Shown one piece after another: positions 9,173-17,506 of a DNA stretch of 64,000 nt. The stretch is from 2-01-FULL-41-14 sp046317875. GTDB lineage: Bacteria > Pseudomonadota > Alphaproteobacteria > UBA7879 > UBA5542. The DNA is taken from contig JBKCVN010000010.1 in the NCBI GenBank assembly GCA_046317875.1, positions 10,389 through 74,388 of the forward strand, in the 5' to 3' direction. The notes under the pieces are model-generated. The model was not told the origin of the DNA. It saw only the letters and a program-made list of their open reading frames with translations, and ran no database searches. The translations under genes were made by a program, and so were the position numbers. How positions within the stretch are numbered: the first letter of the stretch is position 1; each line of letters starts with the position of its first letter.

Positions 9173-10213
9173 ATGACGACAGTAAATGAAAAAAGTAAAG
9201 CTTTAGATGCCGCCTTAAAACAAATTGAACGGGCCTTTGGCAAGGGTTCAATTATGATGTTAGGCGAAGAAAGTAAGGTGGAAGTAGAAGCCATTTCCAC
9301 TGGTTCCATTGGATTAGATATCGCATTAGGGATTGGCGGATTGCCCAAGGGTCGTATTATCGAAATTTATGGCCCCGAAAGTTCGGGAAAAACAACGCTG
9401 GCACTGCATGTGGTGGCCCAAGCCCAGAAAGCAGGAGGAACCTGTGCCTTTGTGGATGCAGAACATGCCCTGGACCCTGTATATGCCCGGAAATTAAAAG
9501 TAAATACCGAAGAATTAGTTATTTCCCAGCCCGATAGCGGCGAGCAAGCCTTGGAAATTGCCGATACATTGGTACGGTCTGGTGCCATTGATGTGCTGGT
9601 GGTGGACAGTGTGGCTGCCCTGGTGCCCAAGGCTGAATTGGAAGGCGAGATGGGAGATGCCCACATGGGGTTGCAGGCCCGCCTTATGAGTCAGGCATTG
9701 CGAAAACTGACAGCTTCTATTTCTAGGTCAAAATGTATGGTGATTTTCATTAACCAAATTCGTCAAAAGATTGGGGTTATGTTTGGAAATCCAGAAACCA
9801 CCACAGGTGGGAACGCGTTAAAATTTTATGCGTCTGTTCGTTTAGATATTCGCCGTATTGGGTCCATTAAGGACAAAGAAGAAATAGTGGGCAACCAAAC
9901 CCGTGTAAAGGTTGTAAAAAACAAAGTAGCGCCACCGTTCAAGGTGATTGAATTCGATATTATGTATGGTGAAGGTATTTCCAAAACCGGAGAAGTGATT
10001 GATCTAGGCGTGAAAGCCGAGCTGATTGAAAAATCGGGATCCTGGTATTCGTGGCAGGGGACCCAGCTGGGCCAAGGCAAGGAAGCTGTGCGTAAGTATT
10101 TGAAAGAAAACACCACTGTGATGGAATCCATCGAACGGGCCATCTTTGAACGCCAGGGGTTAATTGCCAAAGCCATAGAAGATGGGGCTATTCACGCAGA
10201 AGAAGGGCTGTAA
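9173..10213 (+). CDS. recA: Recombinase RecA
   Basis: RecA is the ATP-dependent DNA strand-exchange protein for homologous recombination and, where LexA exists, for the SOS response. The Walker A motif is GPESSGKTT, the Walker B region is DVLVVDSVAAL, and the DNA-binding loops include EGEMGD-HMGLQARL and FINQIRQKIGVMFG-PETTTGG. I start it at the ATG at 9173 (346 residues) because GAGG sits 5 nt upstream; an in-frame ATG at 9155 lacks such a site. tsaB starts immediately after the stop with no gap, and rimI follows, giving a three-gene unit. Confidence 0.98.
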   Translation: MTTVNEKSKALDAALKQIERAFGKGSIMMLGEESKVEVEAISTGSIGLDIALGIGGLPKGRIIEIYGPESSGKTTLALHVVAQAQKAGGTCAFVDAEHALDPVYARKLKVNTEELVISQPDSGEQALEIADTLVRSGAIDVLVVDSVAALVPKAELEGEMGDAHMGLQARLMSQALRKLTASISRSKCMVIFINQIRQKIGVMFGNPETTTGGNALKFYASVRLDIRRIGSIKDKEEIVGNQTRVKVVKNKVAPPFKVIEFDIMYGEGISKTGEVIDLGVKAELIEKSGSWYSWQGTQLGQGKEAVRKYLKENTTVMESIERAIFERQGLIAKAIEDGAIHAEEGL

Positions 10214-10858
10214 ATGGGATCTTGCCTTTTTGGCATAGAAACCTCGGGTGATCTTTGTTCGGTTGCGGTTTTGAGAGAAGATCAATCCGTTGTTAAGAAA
10301 TCCCTGGACCTTCCTTATGGCCAAGCAGGACATCTTATGGGGTTATGCCAAGAGGTTCTGAGCACAGCCCAGGTAACCTGGAAAGATTTAACCGGCATTG
10401 TGATTAATAGAGGTCCAGGTTCTTTTACCGGAATCAGGGGGGGCATGGCCGCCGCCCAAGGGTTTTCACTTGCGGGTGATTTGCCTTTATTGGGTTTGAC
10501 CTCCTTCGAAATCTATCGCGCCTTATGTGGCGAAAACCAATCATTAGTAGTGGTTCTTGAGACCCGACGGCAGGATATGTTTGCTGCTTTCTTTAAGGCA
10601 GGAGCCATGGAGCCTGAATTTGCCCGGGTTATGAACGAGGATGAATTAAGCTTTTTTCTTGCCAGCCATTCGGGGGGTTCACTCGTAACGAACATAAAGC
10701 CCTTGTCTGAAAAAATACAAGATGCCTTGTATCGGTTATTAGAAGCCGATGATGTGTTGCGGGCCTGGCATTTTTACCACCAGCACAAACCTTCTGTTTT
10801 TTCTGACGAGCCTTACTATTTGCGAGAACCAGACATTCATGGTCGACCAGCGTCTTAA
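10214..10858 (+). CDS. tsaB: tRNA threonylcarbamoyladenosine biosynthesis protein TsaB
   Basis: TsaB (YeaZ) is the non-catalytic partner of TsaD in making t6A37 on ANN-reading tRNAs. The protein is 214 residues with the ASKHA fold opening FGIETSGDLCSVAV and the diagnostic GPGSFTGIRGG around residue 75. It starts directly on the recA stop codon and overlaps rimI by 20 nt. tsaB-rimI pairs are common in bacteria, supporting both assignments. The C-terminal third is less conserved, as usual for the family. Confidence 0.93.
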   Translation: MGSCLFGIETSGDLCSVAVLREDQSVVKKSLDLPYGQAGHLMGLCQEVLSTAQVTWKDLTGIVINRGPGSFTGIRGGMAAAQGFSLAGDLPLLGLTSFEIYRALCGENQSLVVVLETRRQDMFAAFFKAGAMEPEFARVMNEDELSFFLASHSGGSLVTNIKPLSEKIQDALYRLLEADDVLRAWHFYHQHKPSVFSDEPYYLREPDIHGRPAS

Positions 10859-11279
10859 TAGCCAGCATCTGGATCAGATGGTACGCCTTATAAGCGAGGG
10901 ATTCCCATCTTCCCAATGGTCCAAAGATGGCCTTGAGAAGCTTCTGAATCTTGAAACCTGTGTGGCATGGGGCGCCTTTCATGAAGATATTTTGGTGGGA
11001 TTTATCTTGATTCAAAAGGTTTTGGATGAATCAGAAATACTGTTGATTGTGGTACACCTTTGCCACCGCCGAAAGGGAGTGGCCCGACTTTTAATGGAAA
11101 AAATCTTTTCTTATCTGAAGCATGAGCAAATCCAGCGAATCTTCCTTGAAGTTTCGGTGGAAAATGAGCCTGCCTTATCTTTTTATAGAAATTTTGATTT
11201 TGAAATTACGGGGATCCGAAAAAACTATTACTCGCATAAAACCAATAAATCTGCCCACATAATGCAAAAAAATATTTAA
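10839..11279 (+). CDS. rimI: GNAT acetyltransferase, RimI-like
   Basis: This is a GNAT-fold N-acetyltransferase of 146 residues, probably the enzyme that acetylates the N-terminus of ribosomal protein S18 (rpsR is also in this window). The acetyl-CoA loop is in RRKGVARLLMEKI, and the C-terminal EVSVENEPALSFYRNFDF followed by a Gly-x-Arg-x-x-Tyr-Tyr segment is the RimI pattern. I use the ATG at 10839, which overlaps the end of tsaB; the longer frame from 10749 adds residues that only mirror tsaB in another frame. A different GNAT target cannot be excluded. Confidence 0.85.
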   Translation: MVDQRLNSQHLDQMVRLISEGFPSSQWSKDGLEKLLNLETCVAWGAFHEDILVGFILIQKVLDESEILLIVVHLCHRRKGVARLLMEKIFSYLKHEQIQRIFLEVSVENEPALSFYRNFDFEITGIRKNYYSHKTNKSAHIMQKNI

Positions 11280-11343
11280 ATTAACGGGGCAGTTAACTTG
11301 TTCAAAAAAAAGAATATATCTTGTTTATTTGTTTCTAAAAGGA

Positions 11344-11372
11344 TTGCTTTTTATTTTTAAAGATAGTATAGC
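11344..11372 (+). promoter_or_regulatory. Candidate mucR promoter
   Basis: TTGCTT (11344-11349) and TATAGC (11367-11372) are 17 nt apart, 45 nt before the ATG of the mucR-like gene. The -35 box is identical to the one proposed upstream of recA. The assignment is by pattern only. Confidence 0.35.
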
Positions 11373-11416
11373 GGTATCTGAAAATATAAGAATAAAATTA
11401 TAAAACGAGGTATAAA

Positions 11417-11845
11417 ATGAATGACAAAAACAATAATAGCCTAGATCCATTATTATCATTAACATCCAATATTGTAGCTGCTCATGTGTCTAATAATGCC
11501 GTGGCCCAAGCCGATTTGCCTGGATTAATTCAGCAAGTATACGGCACTTTAACAAAAGTTAAATCGCCTCATTTGATTCAGCAGTCCACAAATTTAGTGC
11601 CTGCCGTCCCTGTGAAAAAATCCGTTACGCCTGATTATATTGTGTGCTTGGAAGATGGAAAAAAGTTAAAAATGTTAAAGCGGCACTTGAAAGCTGTTTA
11701 TGGCATGAGCCTTCCTGAATATAGGGCCCGTTGGGGGTTGTCTTCCGATTATCCTTCTGTTGCCCCAAATTATGCAAAAAAACGTAGCAGTTTGGCTAAA
11801 AACATTGGACTTGGAAGCCGTAATCGTAAAAAAACTGAAGAATAA
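11417..11845 (+). CDS. MucR/Ros family zinc-finger transcriptional regulator
   Basis: This is a 142-residue DNA-binding protein of the Ros/MucR family, found almost only in Alphaproteobacteria, where it controls surface polysaccharide, motility and host-interaction genes. The conserved core is present: DYIVCLEDGKKLKMLKRHL, then YGMSLPEYRARWGL and DYPSVAPNYAKKRSSLAK. The zinc site has a single Cys and the Asp-His arrangement, as in MucR, rather than two Cys. The N-terminal 60 residues are the usual variable oligomerisation part. It is monocistronic with a good ribosome site (CGAGG). Targets cannot be read from the sequence. Confidence 0.92.
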   Translation: MNDKNNNSLDPLLSLTSNIVAAHVSNNAVAQADLPGLIQQVYGTLTKVKSPHLIQQSTNLVPAVPVKKSVTPDYIVCLEDGKKLKMLKRHLKAVYGMSLPEYRARWGLSSDYPSVAPNYAKKRSSLAKNIGLGSRNRKKTEE

Positions 11846-11911
11846 AATTCCTGGTTTTTTTATTTTTTTAGATAGTCAGGCTGTATTCGTTTGCCCGTCT
11901 TCCGAAATATT

Positions 11912-11940
11912 TTGACAAAACCCAGGAATTTTCTTACTTT
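11912..11940 (+). promoter_or_regulatory. ndk promoter
   Basis: A perfect TTGACA (11912-11917), a 17-nt spacer and TACTTT (11935-11940) lie about 30 nt upstream of the ndk start. The spacer contains the right arm (11922-11932) of an 11-bp inverted repeat whose left arm is at 11844-11854, just at the end of the mucR-like gene. That placement would suit an operator or a looped structure. Confidence 0.5.
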
Positions 11941-11970
11941 TTGCCTATTCAATTTAAGGAGTATATTTAT

Positions 11971-12387
11971 ATGGAACGTACATTATCCATCATCAAGCCC
12001 GATGCCACCCGTCGTAACTTGACAGGCCAAATCAATGCTTGTTTTGAAAAGGCCGGTCTTCGCATTGTGGCGCAAAAGCGTATTCAGTTGACAGATCAAG
12101 ATGCCAGAAAATTCTATGAAGTGCACAAAGATCGCCCTTTTTATGGCGAACTTTGCAGTTTTATGACTTCTGGTCCCGTAGTGGTTCAGGTTTTGCAAGG
12201 CGATAATGCTGTTTCACGCAACCGTGAAATTATGGGTGCCACTAACCCAGCCAATGCTGAAGAAGGAACCATCCGTAAAATGTTTGCTGAATCCATTGAA
12301 GCTAACTCGGTTCACGGATCGGATTCTTTGGAAAATGCAAAACAAGAAATTGCTTTCTTTTTCAGCGAGCGTGAAATTACCGCATAA
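11971..12387 (+). CDS. ndk: Nucleoside diphosphate kinase
   Basis: This enzyme transfers gamma-phosphate between NTPs and NDPs through a phospho-histidine. At 138 residues it is the standard length. It opens MERTLSIIKPDATRR, and the active-site His is in NSVHGSDS around residue 115. The start at 11971 is chosen for the AAGGAG 8-9 nt upstream; the in-frame upstream codons from 11941 are part of the leader. An intrinsic terminator follows at 12417-12448. Confidence 0.98.
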   Translation: MERTLSIIKPDATRRNLTGQINACFEKAGLRIVAQKRIQLTDQDARKFYEVHKDRPFYGELCSFMTSGPVVVQVLQGDNAVSRNREIMGATNPANAEEGTIRKMFAESIEANSVHGSDSLENAKQEIAFFFSEREITA

Positions 12388-12416
12388 GCTTGTATGTGGT
12401 TTAAAGTAAATTTAAG

Positions 12417-12448
12417 AACTCTGCGTTTTAATAGCGCAGAGTTTTTTT
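12417..12448 (+). terminator. Intrinsic terminator after ndk
   Basis: AACTCTGCG (12417-12425) pairs perfectly with CGCAGAGTT (12435-12443), a 9-bp stem with a 9-nt loop, and is followed by a run of T. Confidence 0.9.
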
Positions 12449-12466
12449 ATAATGAAGGATAGGTTC

Positions 12467-12835
12467 ATGACACCTTTAGAAAAAATGATTTCTTTAGAAA
12501 AAGAAGCCGCAGATTTTGGTTTTGAATGGCCCAATCTTGAGATGATTCTGGATCAAGCCATTGATGAATGTCGCGAGATTAAAGAAGCCCTAAAGACAGG
12601 GTCAACGGCAGAAATTCAGGAAGAGGTCGGCGATCTTTTGCAGGCCGCCATAGGGGTTTGTGTGTATGCAGGATTTGATGTGGAAGAAACATTAGATAAA
12701 ACCAACACAAAATTTTCTAATCGTATGATGGCTTTAAAAAAAATTAGTGCAGAAAAAGGATTGGAGACCTTGAAAGGTCAGCCGATTGAGCGGATGTTAG
12801 ACCTTTGGAAAGAATGTAAAAAGTTTTTCTCATAG
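12467..12835 (+). CDS. MazG-like nucleotide pyrophosphohydrolase
   Basis: This 122-residue all-alpha protein resembles a single MazG domain, a family that hydrolyses (d)NTPs to the monophosphate and pyrophosphate as house-cleaning. Acidic metal-binding residues are visible as DECREIKEAL followed by EEVGDLLQAA, the ExxE...ExxD pattern. It is half the length of E. coli MazG and resembles its second domain. I start at the ATG at 12467, which has AAGGA 7 nt upstream, rather than the ATG at 12452 inside the terminator flank. The exact substrate is unknown. Confidence 0.8.
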   Translation: MTPLEKMISLEKEAADFGFEWPNLEMILDQAIDECREIKEALKTGSTAEIQEEVGDLLQAAIGVCVYAGFDVEETLDKTNTKFSNRMMALKKISAEKGLETLKGQPIERMLDLWKECKKFFS

Positions 12836-12927
12836 GGCAAACTGATTGAATTTTTTGTAAAAAAATGTCATATTTTTTGCATCTGTATTAAGTGGTATAA
12901 CGGCGAAAATTCTCGTAAAGTAGAAAC

Positions 12928-14256
12928 ATGAATCATAAATCTTTTTCAGCAATTATCTTAGCCGCCGGTAACGGAATCCGGATGCGGTCTTCGTTGCCCA
13001 AAGTTTTGCACCCCATTGGGGGACAGCCCATGATTAAACATCTTCTAGGAACGCTGGATCAGCTTCATTGTTCATCCGTATGCATGGTAACCGCGCCCCA
13101 TATGGACACGGTGCGTGCAGCTGTTGAACATGTATCCCACGCCATTCAAACCCACCCATTGGGCACGGCCCATGCGGTACTTGCAGCCGAACAGTTCATT
13201 ACCCAACAGGAAAAAGATATTTTAATTCTGTTTGGCGACGTTCCTTTGATAAAAGCGGATACGCTGCAAAGGGTTCTGGACAAAAGAAAGAGCCATGAAG
13301 TGGTGCTTCTGGGTATGGAAGTTTCGGAAGAGAATTCGTACGGTCGCATCATGTTGAATGCCCAGGGTCAGGTGGAAGAGGTTATAGAGAAAAGAGATTG
13401 TTCACCAGAACAACTAAAAGTAACCCTGTGTAATTCGGGTATCTTTTTTATTCGACATCAGGTGGCGTTGCCCTTGTTAAAGAAGATTTCGAACCATAAT
13501 GATCAAAAAGAATTTTATTTGACGGATGTGGTGAAACTAGCCCGCGAGGCTGGCTATGCGGTGGGATTAGAAACCGGGCAAGTGGACGAGCTGCAAGGCA
13601 TTAATACCCAAGGGGAACTGGCAAAGGCCGAGAAAGTTTTTCAAGACAGAAAAAGACATGAGTTTTTAGAAAAGGGTGTAACTCTTCAAAATCCAGATAG
13701 TCTTTATGTGAGCTATGATACCCATATTGAACCTGATGTGACGATCGAGCCCCATGTGGTCATGGGGCCAGGGGTTAGGGTGCATTCTGGGGCCCAGATC
13801 AGAGCTTTTTCCTATTTGGAAGGGGTTACTGTGGGCCCATCGGCCGTTGTGGGGCCCTTTGCACGGATGCGTCCTGGTACAGTTGTGGGTGAGAAGTGCA
13901 AGATTGGTAACTTTGTGGAAATCAAAAAATCTACCCTTGGCGCAGGGACTAAGGTCTCGCATTTAACCTATATTGGGGATGCTGAATTGGGTGAAGGGGT
14001 CAACATTGGCGCCGGTACGATTACGTGCAACTACGATGGGTATAATAAACATCAAACAGTGATTGAAGATGGGGTTTTTGTGGGATCTAACACAGCGCTT
14101 GTGGCACCCTTAACGGTAGGGAAAGATGCCATGATCGGAGCAGGAAGTGTGGTGACCCAGGATGTGCCGGCGGGAGACATTGCCATTTCCAGGTCGGCCC
14201 AGAAAAATATACGTCAAGCTTCGACTCGCTTTCATTCTCGGCATTCTAAGAAATAG
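12928..14256 (+). CDS. glmU: Bifunctional GlmU, UDP-GlcNAc pyrophosphorylase/GlcN-1-P acetyltransferase
   Basis: This cytosolic enzyme makes UDP-GlcNAc for peptidoglycan and lipid A. The N-terminal uridylyltransferase domain shows ILAAGNGIRM followed by LPKVLHP; the usual Thr of the GxGTRM loop is Ile here. The C-terminal left-handed beta-helix acetyltransferase half carries hexapeptide repeats, the GNFVEIKKS segment, GDAELGEGVNIGAGTITCNYDG, and VGSNTALVAP. At 442 residues it has the family length. glmS starts 9 nt after its stop, so both steps leading to UDP-GlcNAc are one operon. Confidence 0.97.
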   Translation: MNHKSFSAIILAAGNGIRMRSSLPKVLHPIGGQPMIKHLLGTLDQLHCSSVCMVTAPHMDTVRAAVEHVSHAIQTHPLGTAHAVLAAEQFITQQEKDILILFGDVPLIKADTLQRVLDKRKSHEVVLLGMEVSEENSYGRIMLNAQGQVEEVIEKRDCSPEQLKVTLCNSGIFFIRHQVALPLLKKISNHNDQKEFYLTDVVKLAREAGYAVGLETGQVDELQGINTQGELAKAEKVFQDRKRHEFLEKGVTLQNPDSLYVSYDTHIEPDVTIEPHVVMGPGVRVHSGAQIRAFSYLEGVTVGPSAVVGPFARMRPGTVVGEKCKIGNFVEIKKSTLGAGTKVSHLTYIGDAELGEGVNIGAGTITCNYDGYNKHQTVIEDGVFVGSNTALVAPLTVGKDAMIGAGSVVTQDVPAGDIAISRSAQKNIRQASTRFHSRHSKK

Positions 14257-14265
14257 GAATTTAGT

Positions 14266-16086
14266 ATGTGTGGCATTATTGGCATTGTGGGTAAACAGGA
14301 CGTTGTTCCCCGTTTAGTGGCTGGCTTAAAAAGTTTGGAGTATCGGGGATATGACTCTGCCGGCATTGCGGTATCGGCTGCCGGATCCTTGCAGGTGCGA
14401 CGGGCAGAAGGTAAAATTGTGGCTTTGGAACATGTTTTGGATGCAAAACCTATCCAAGGTTTTTTGGGTATTGGGCACACCCGATGGGCCACCCATGGGG
14501 CTCCGTCGGAACGTAATGCCCACCCCCATGCCACAGAAGAAGTGGCGATCGTTCACAATGGGATCATTGAAAACTATCAAGAGCTTAAATCAGAACTCAT
14601 TCAAAAAGGGTTTGTTTTTCATTCTGAAACAGATTCGGAAGTGATTTCCCAGTTAGTGACTTTTTATCTGCAGGAAGGGTTATCCCCCCACGAAGCCGCT
14701 TCTAAGGCGTTTACCCGATTCCATGGGGCGTTTGCGGTGGCTATTCTGTTTAAAAACCATGATAATTTAATGATTTGTGGTCGGAAGGGTAGCCCCTTGG
14801 TGATTGGTGTGGGTGAAGGCGAAATGTATGTGGGGTCGGATGCGCTGGCCCTATCGGCCTTGACCCAAAGATTGGTTTATTTGGAAGAGGGAGACTGGGC
14901 TATCCTTCATAAGGACAAATATGTGGTGTACGATTCCCACAATAAGGCGGTGGATCGACCAGAAACCTTGTCTTCCTTGCAGCAGGGCGATGGAAAAAAG
15001 GGCGAATATCCCCATTACATGTTGAAAGAAATTCACGAGCAACCTTCTGTATTAAGGCGTTTACTAGAGGCTTATTTAAACAAAGAAGAACAGACGCTTC
15101 AGTTCCCCTTTGAAATGGAGTGGAACACCATTCCTGCTTTTACCATTGTGGCGTGTGGCACTTCTTATTATGCGGGACTGGTGGCCCAAAACTGGATGGA
15201 ACGCTGGGCAGGTGTTCCGGTGCGGGTGGAAGTTGCCTCGGAATTTCGATATCGCCAACCTCCATTACCCCAAAATGGGGTGGTGATTGCCATTTCTCAG
15301 TCGGGAGAAACGGCAGATACATTAGCGGCTGTCCGCTACGCTAAACAAAAAGAGCAAAAGATTCTAAGTTTAGTGAACGTGCCCCAAAGTTCCATCGCGC
15401 GGGAATCTGATTACATTCTACCTTTGATGGCGGGTCCCGAAATTGGAGTGGCGTCCACTAAAGCCTTTATGGCCCAGCTATTTGTTTTGTTATGCGTAAG
15501 TTTGCGTGTGGCGTTTGAAAAGAAAGAGATGGCCTTAGGGGACTATAAAGATCTTTTAACAGAGATGAATCGATTGCCTGTGGTCATAGAAAAATTGTTG
15601 TTAGAGGCCGAGACCCTCAATCCTGCGGCGCAATTTTTAACGGGTAAAAAAAGTATTATTTATTTGGGGCGGGGATCCCACTATCCCATCGCCATGGAAG
15701 GGGCTTTGAAGTTAAAAGAGCTTTCCTATTTGCATGCCGAAGGGGCCCCAAGTGGCGAGTTAAAGCATGGTCCCATCGCCTTGATTGATGAGCATACACC
15801 TATAGTCTTTTTGTTGCCGCCTGACGAGTTGCAGGAAAAAAATCAGTCAAATCTGGAAGAAGTGATTGCCCGGAAGGGAAAAGTTTTGTTGTTTGGAAAT
15901 GCCTCTTGTGTTACAACCTTCCGTAAGAAGGTGTACGACGGTTTTGAGATGCCAGAAATGGCGCCAGTTTTCTTACCATTAGTTTACACTATTCCGGTTC
16001 AGCTGTTAGCCTATAAAACAGCCGTCTTGGAAGGAAACGACGTGGATCAACCAAGAAATCTAGCAAAGTCCGTCACCGTCGAATAG
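14266..16086 (+). CDS. glmS: Glutamine-fructose-6-phosphate aminotransferase
   Basis: GlmS makes glucosamine-6-phosphate from fructose-6-phosphate and glutamine, the entry to amino-sugar synthesis. At 606 residues it has full length. The N-terminal class II glutaminase begins MCGIIGIVG with the catalytic Cys2, then HTRWATHG and the ENY loop. Two SIS domains follow (ACGTSYYAG, SQSGETADT), with the C-terminal signature AKSVTVE. It is 9 nt downstream of glmU. No ribozyme-like leader is visible in the short spacer. Confidence 0.98.
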   Translation: MCGIIGIVGKQDVVPRLVAGLKSLEYRGYDSAGIAVSAAGSLQVRRAEGKIVALEHVLDAKPIQGFLGIGHTRWATHGAPSERNAHPHATEEVAIVHNGIIENYQELKSELIQKGFVFHSETDSEVISQLVTFYLQEGLSPHEAASKAFTRFHGAFAVAILFKNHDNLMICGRKGSPLVIGVGEGEMYVGSDALALSALTQRLVYLEEGDWAILHKDKYVVYDSHNKAVDRPETLSSLQQGDGKKGEYPHYMLKEIHEQPSVLRRLLEAYLNKEEQTLQFPFEMEWNTIPAFTIVACGTSYYAGLVAQNWMERWAGVPVRVEVASEFRYRQPPLPQNGVVIAISQSGETADTLAAVRYAKQKEQKILSLVNVPQSSIARESDYILPLMAGPEIGVASTKAFMAQLFVLLCVSLRVAFEKKEMALGDYKDLLTEMNRLPVVIEKLLLEAETLNPAAQFLTGKKSIIYLGRGSHYPIAMEGALKLKELSYLHAEGAPSGELKHGPIALIDEHTPIVFLLPPDELQEKNQSNLEEVIARKGKVLLFGNASCVTTFRKKVYDGFEMPEMAPVFLPLVYTIPVQLLAYKTAVLEGNDVDQPRNLAKSVTVE

Positions 16087-16117
16087 CCTGGTTCAACTAT
16101 TTGAAAGAGGTGTTAAG

Positions 16118-17338
16118 ATGCGTATTCTTTCTAGTTTCCTACTATTCCTGTCTCTGTTATCTCAACTATCATTCTCGGCTTCTAAGAGGCCTGTGGATGT
16201 TCTTCTTTATGGTCATGGAATTGGCGATTCCAAAGCGCTGCAACAAATTATTAAAGAATTAAAAAAGACAAACTTATCTTATACAGTGGTGGCCTCGGGT
16301 GAGGGCATAAAAGTTTTAGAAGAGCAAAAAGATATTCATACTTTAAAATGGGGTTCTCTGAAAAAGAAGGCGGATCCTTTGCGCTCGTCTGAAATTGAAT
16401 ACCTGAAGCAACAATGGAAGCCCCGGATTGTGCTGACAGGAATGTCGTCTGTGGCTCAGGCCGAGGTTCTGAATGCTTTTCCCAAAGCAAAACGGGTTAT
16501 ACTCTATGATAAATTTGAAGACCCACGGAATATCTCTTCCCTGAAACCCTTCTTAAAAACAGTCGGGTCTGTGGATGTGTGTCTTGTGCCTTCACAATCC
16601 CTGATACCGTCTTTCGAAGTGCTGTTTAAAGGAACTCAGATCGAGGTGGTGGGCCACCCTGCTTTGAAGGAATGGGAGAATGTATTCTTCAATATCGATC
16701 GGTCCAAGCTGCGGCAGAAACTGGGTATTGAGCCCACCCAAAAGGTTGTGGTTTTCTTCGGAGGAAGGGGTGAGGGCTATCAGGAAAGCTTGGATCTTTT
16801 CTGTAATGCGGTAAAAAATCACTCTGGCTGGAAAGTTTTGGTGGTTCCTTATCCTGCAGAAGATGGCTGGACTGAAAAGAAAGCGGTTGGACACAAATCC
16901 CATATGTCTGTGGAAATGGGGTATGCTTTGCCCGAATTGGCCAGCATTGCCGATGCGGTGGTGTGTCCCCGTCTGTCCGTTTGTCCCATGGTTTTCTTGA
17001 TGGGGGTTCCCTGTGTCTATTTGGAATCCAAAGACTATAGCGATTCTTTCATTGAAAGGGGCTGGATTGAAAGGTTACAAACCAAAGCCCAGTTGGAGCA
17101 ATGGTTGATTGGAGCCCTGGAAGAAAAACCCGAACCTTGGACCACACGACGGAACCGCATTCAAAATTTTGCCCAAGGCGAAATCCCAGCGGCTCCCTCG
17201 GCCCAAATTATAGCCAGTATTCTGGAAGGGTTAACGGCCCCTGAGATTCGCCTGGCACCAGCTGTGGTAACGCCCGAGGCAGAAGATGGACCAACGGTGC
17301 TGGTTGTCAAAAGCAAAACGTTTAAACGAGAAAAATAG
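16118..17338 (+). CDS. Secreted GT-B-fold glycosyltransferase-like protein
   Basis: This is a 406-residue protein with a clear signal peptide (hydrophobic residues 3-20, then SFSASKRP). The mature part looks like a GT-B/UDP-GlcNAc-2-epimerase-type double Rossmann fold: DVLLYGHGIGDSKAL at the start, then a central VEVVGHPALKEW, VVFFGGRGEGY, and later YALPELASIADAVVCPRLS, PMVFLMGVPCVYL. Such folds normally act in the cytoplasm on nucleotide sugars, so export is odd. It is 31 nt after glmS and ends at a strong terminator, so it may be cotranscribed with the amino-sugar genes. I do not recognise a named family and the activity is unknown. Confidence 0.65.
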   Translation: MRILSSFLLFLSLLSQLSFSASKRPVDVLLYGHGIGDSKALQQIIKELKKTNLSYTVVASGEGIKVLEEQKDIHTLKWGSLKKKADPLRSSEIEYLKQQWKPRIVLTGMSSVAQAEVLNAFPKAKRVILYDKFEDPRNISSLKPFLKTVGSVDVCLVPSQSLIPSFEVLFKGTQIEVVGHPALKEWENVFFNIDRSKLRQKLGIEPTQKVVVFFGGRGEGYQESLDLFCNAVKNHSGWKVLVVPYPAEDGWTEKKAVGHKSHMSVEMGYALPELASIADAVVCPRLSVCPMVFLMGVPCVYLESKDYSDSFIERGWIERLQTKAQLEQWLIGALEEKPEPWTTRRNRIQNFAQGEIPAAPSAQIIASILEGLTAPEIRLAPAVVTPEAEDGPTVLVVKSKTFKREK

Positions 17339-17350
17339 AATAACTTCTAC

Positions 17351-17380
17351 AAAAAACCCCGCCTTGTGGCGGGGTTTTTT
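17351..17380 (+). terminator. Intrinsic terminator
   Basis: AAAAAACCCCGCC pairs with GGCGGGGTTTTTT across a TTGT loop. The 7-bp GC core is flanked by an A/T run on both sides, so it could work in both directions. It closes the glmU-glmS-GT-B unit. Confidence 0.92.
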
Positions 17381-17506
17381 ATATTCGAAAGTCTTTTTTA
17401 TCCCCCTCCGCGCCCAAAAATAATCCTATCTCATTATGTTTGACTTGTTTTTAAATAAAAAAACATATATTACATTGGGTTATTTAATTTTATTTGAAGG
17501 CTTTTG

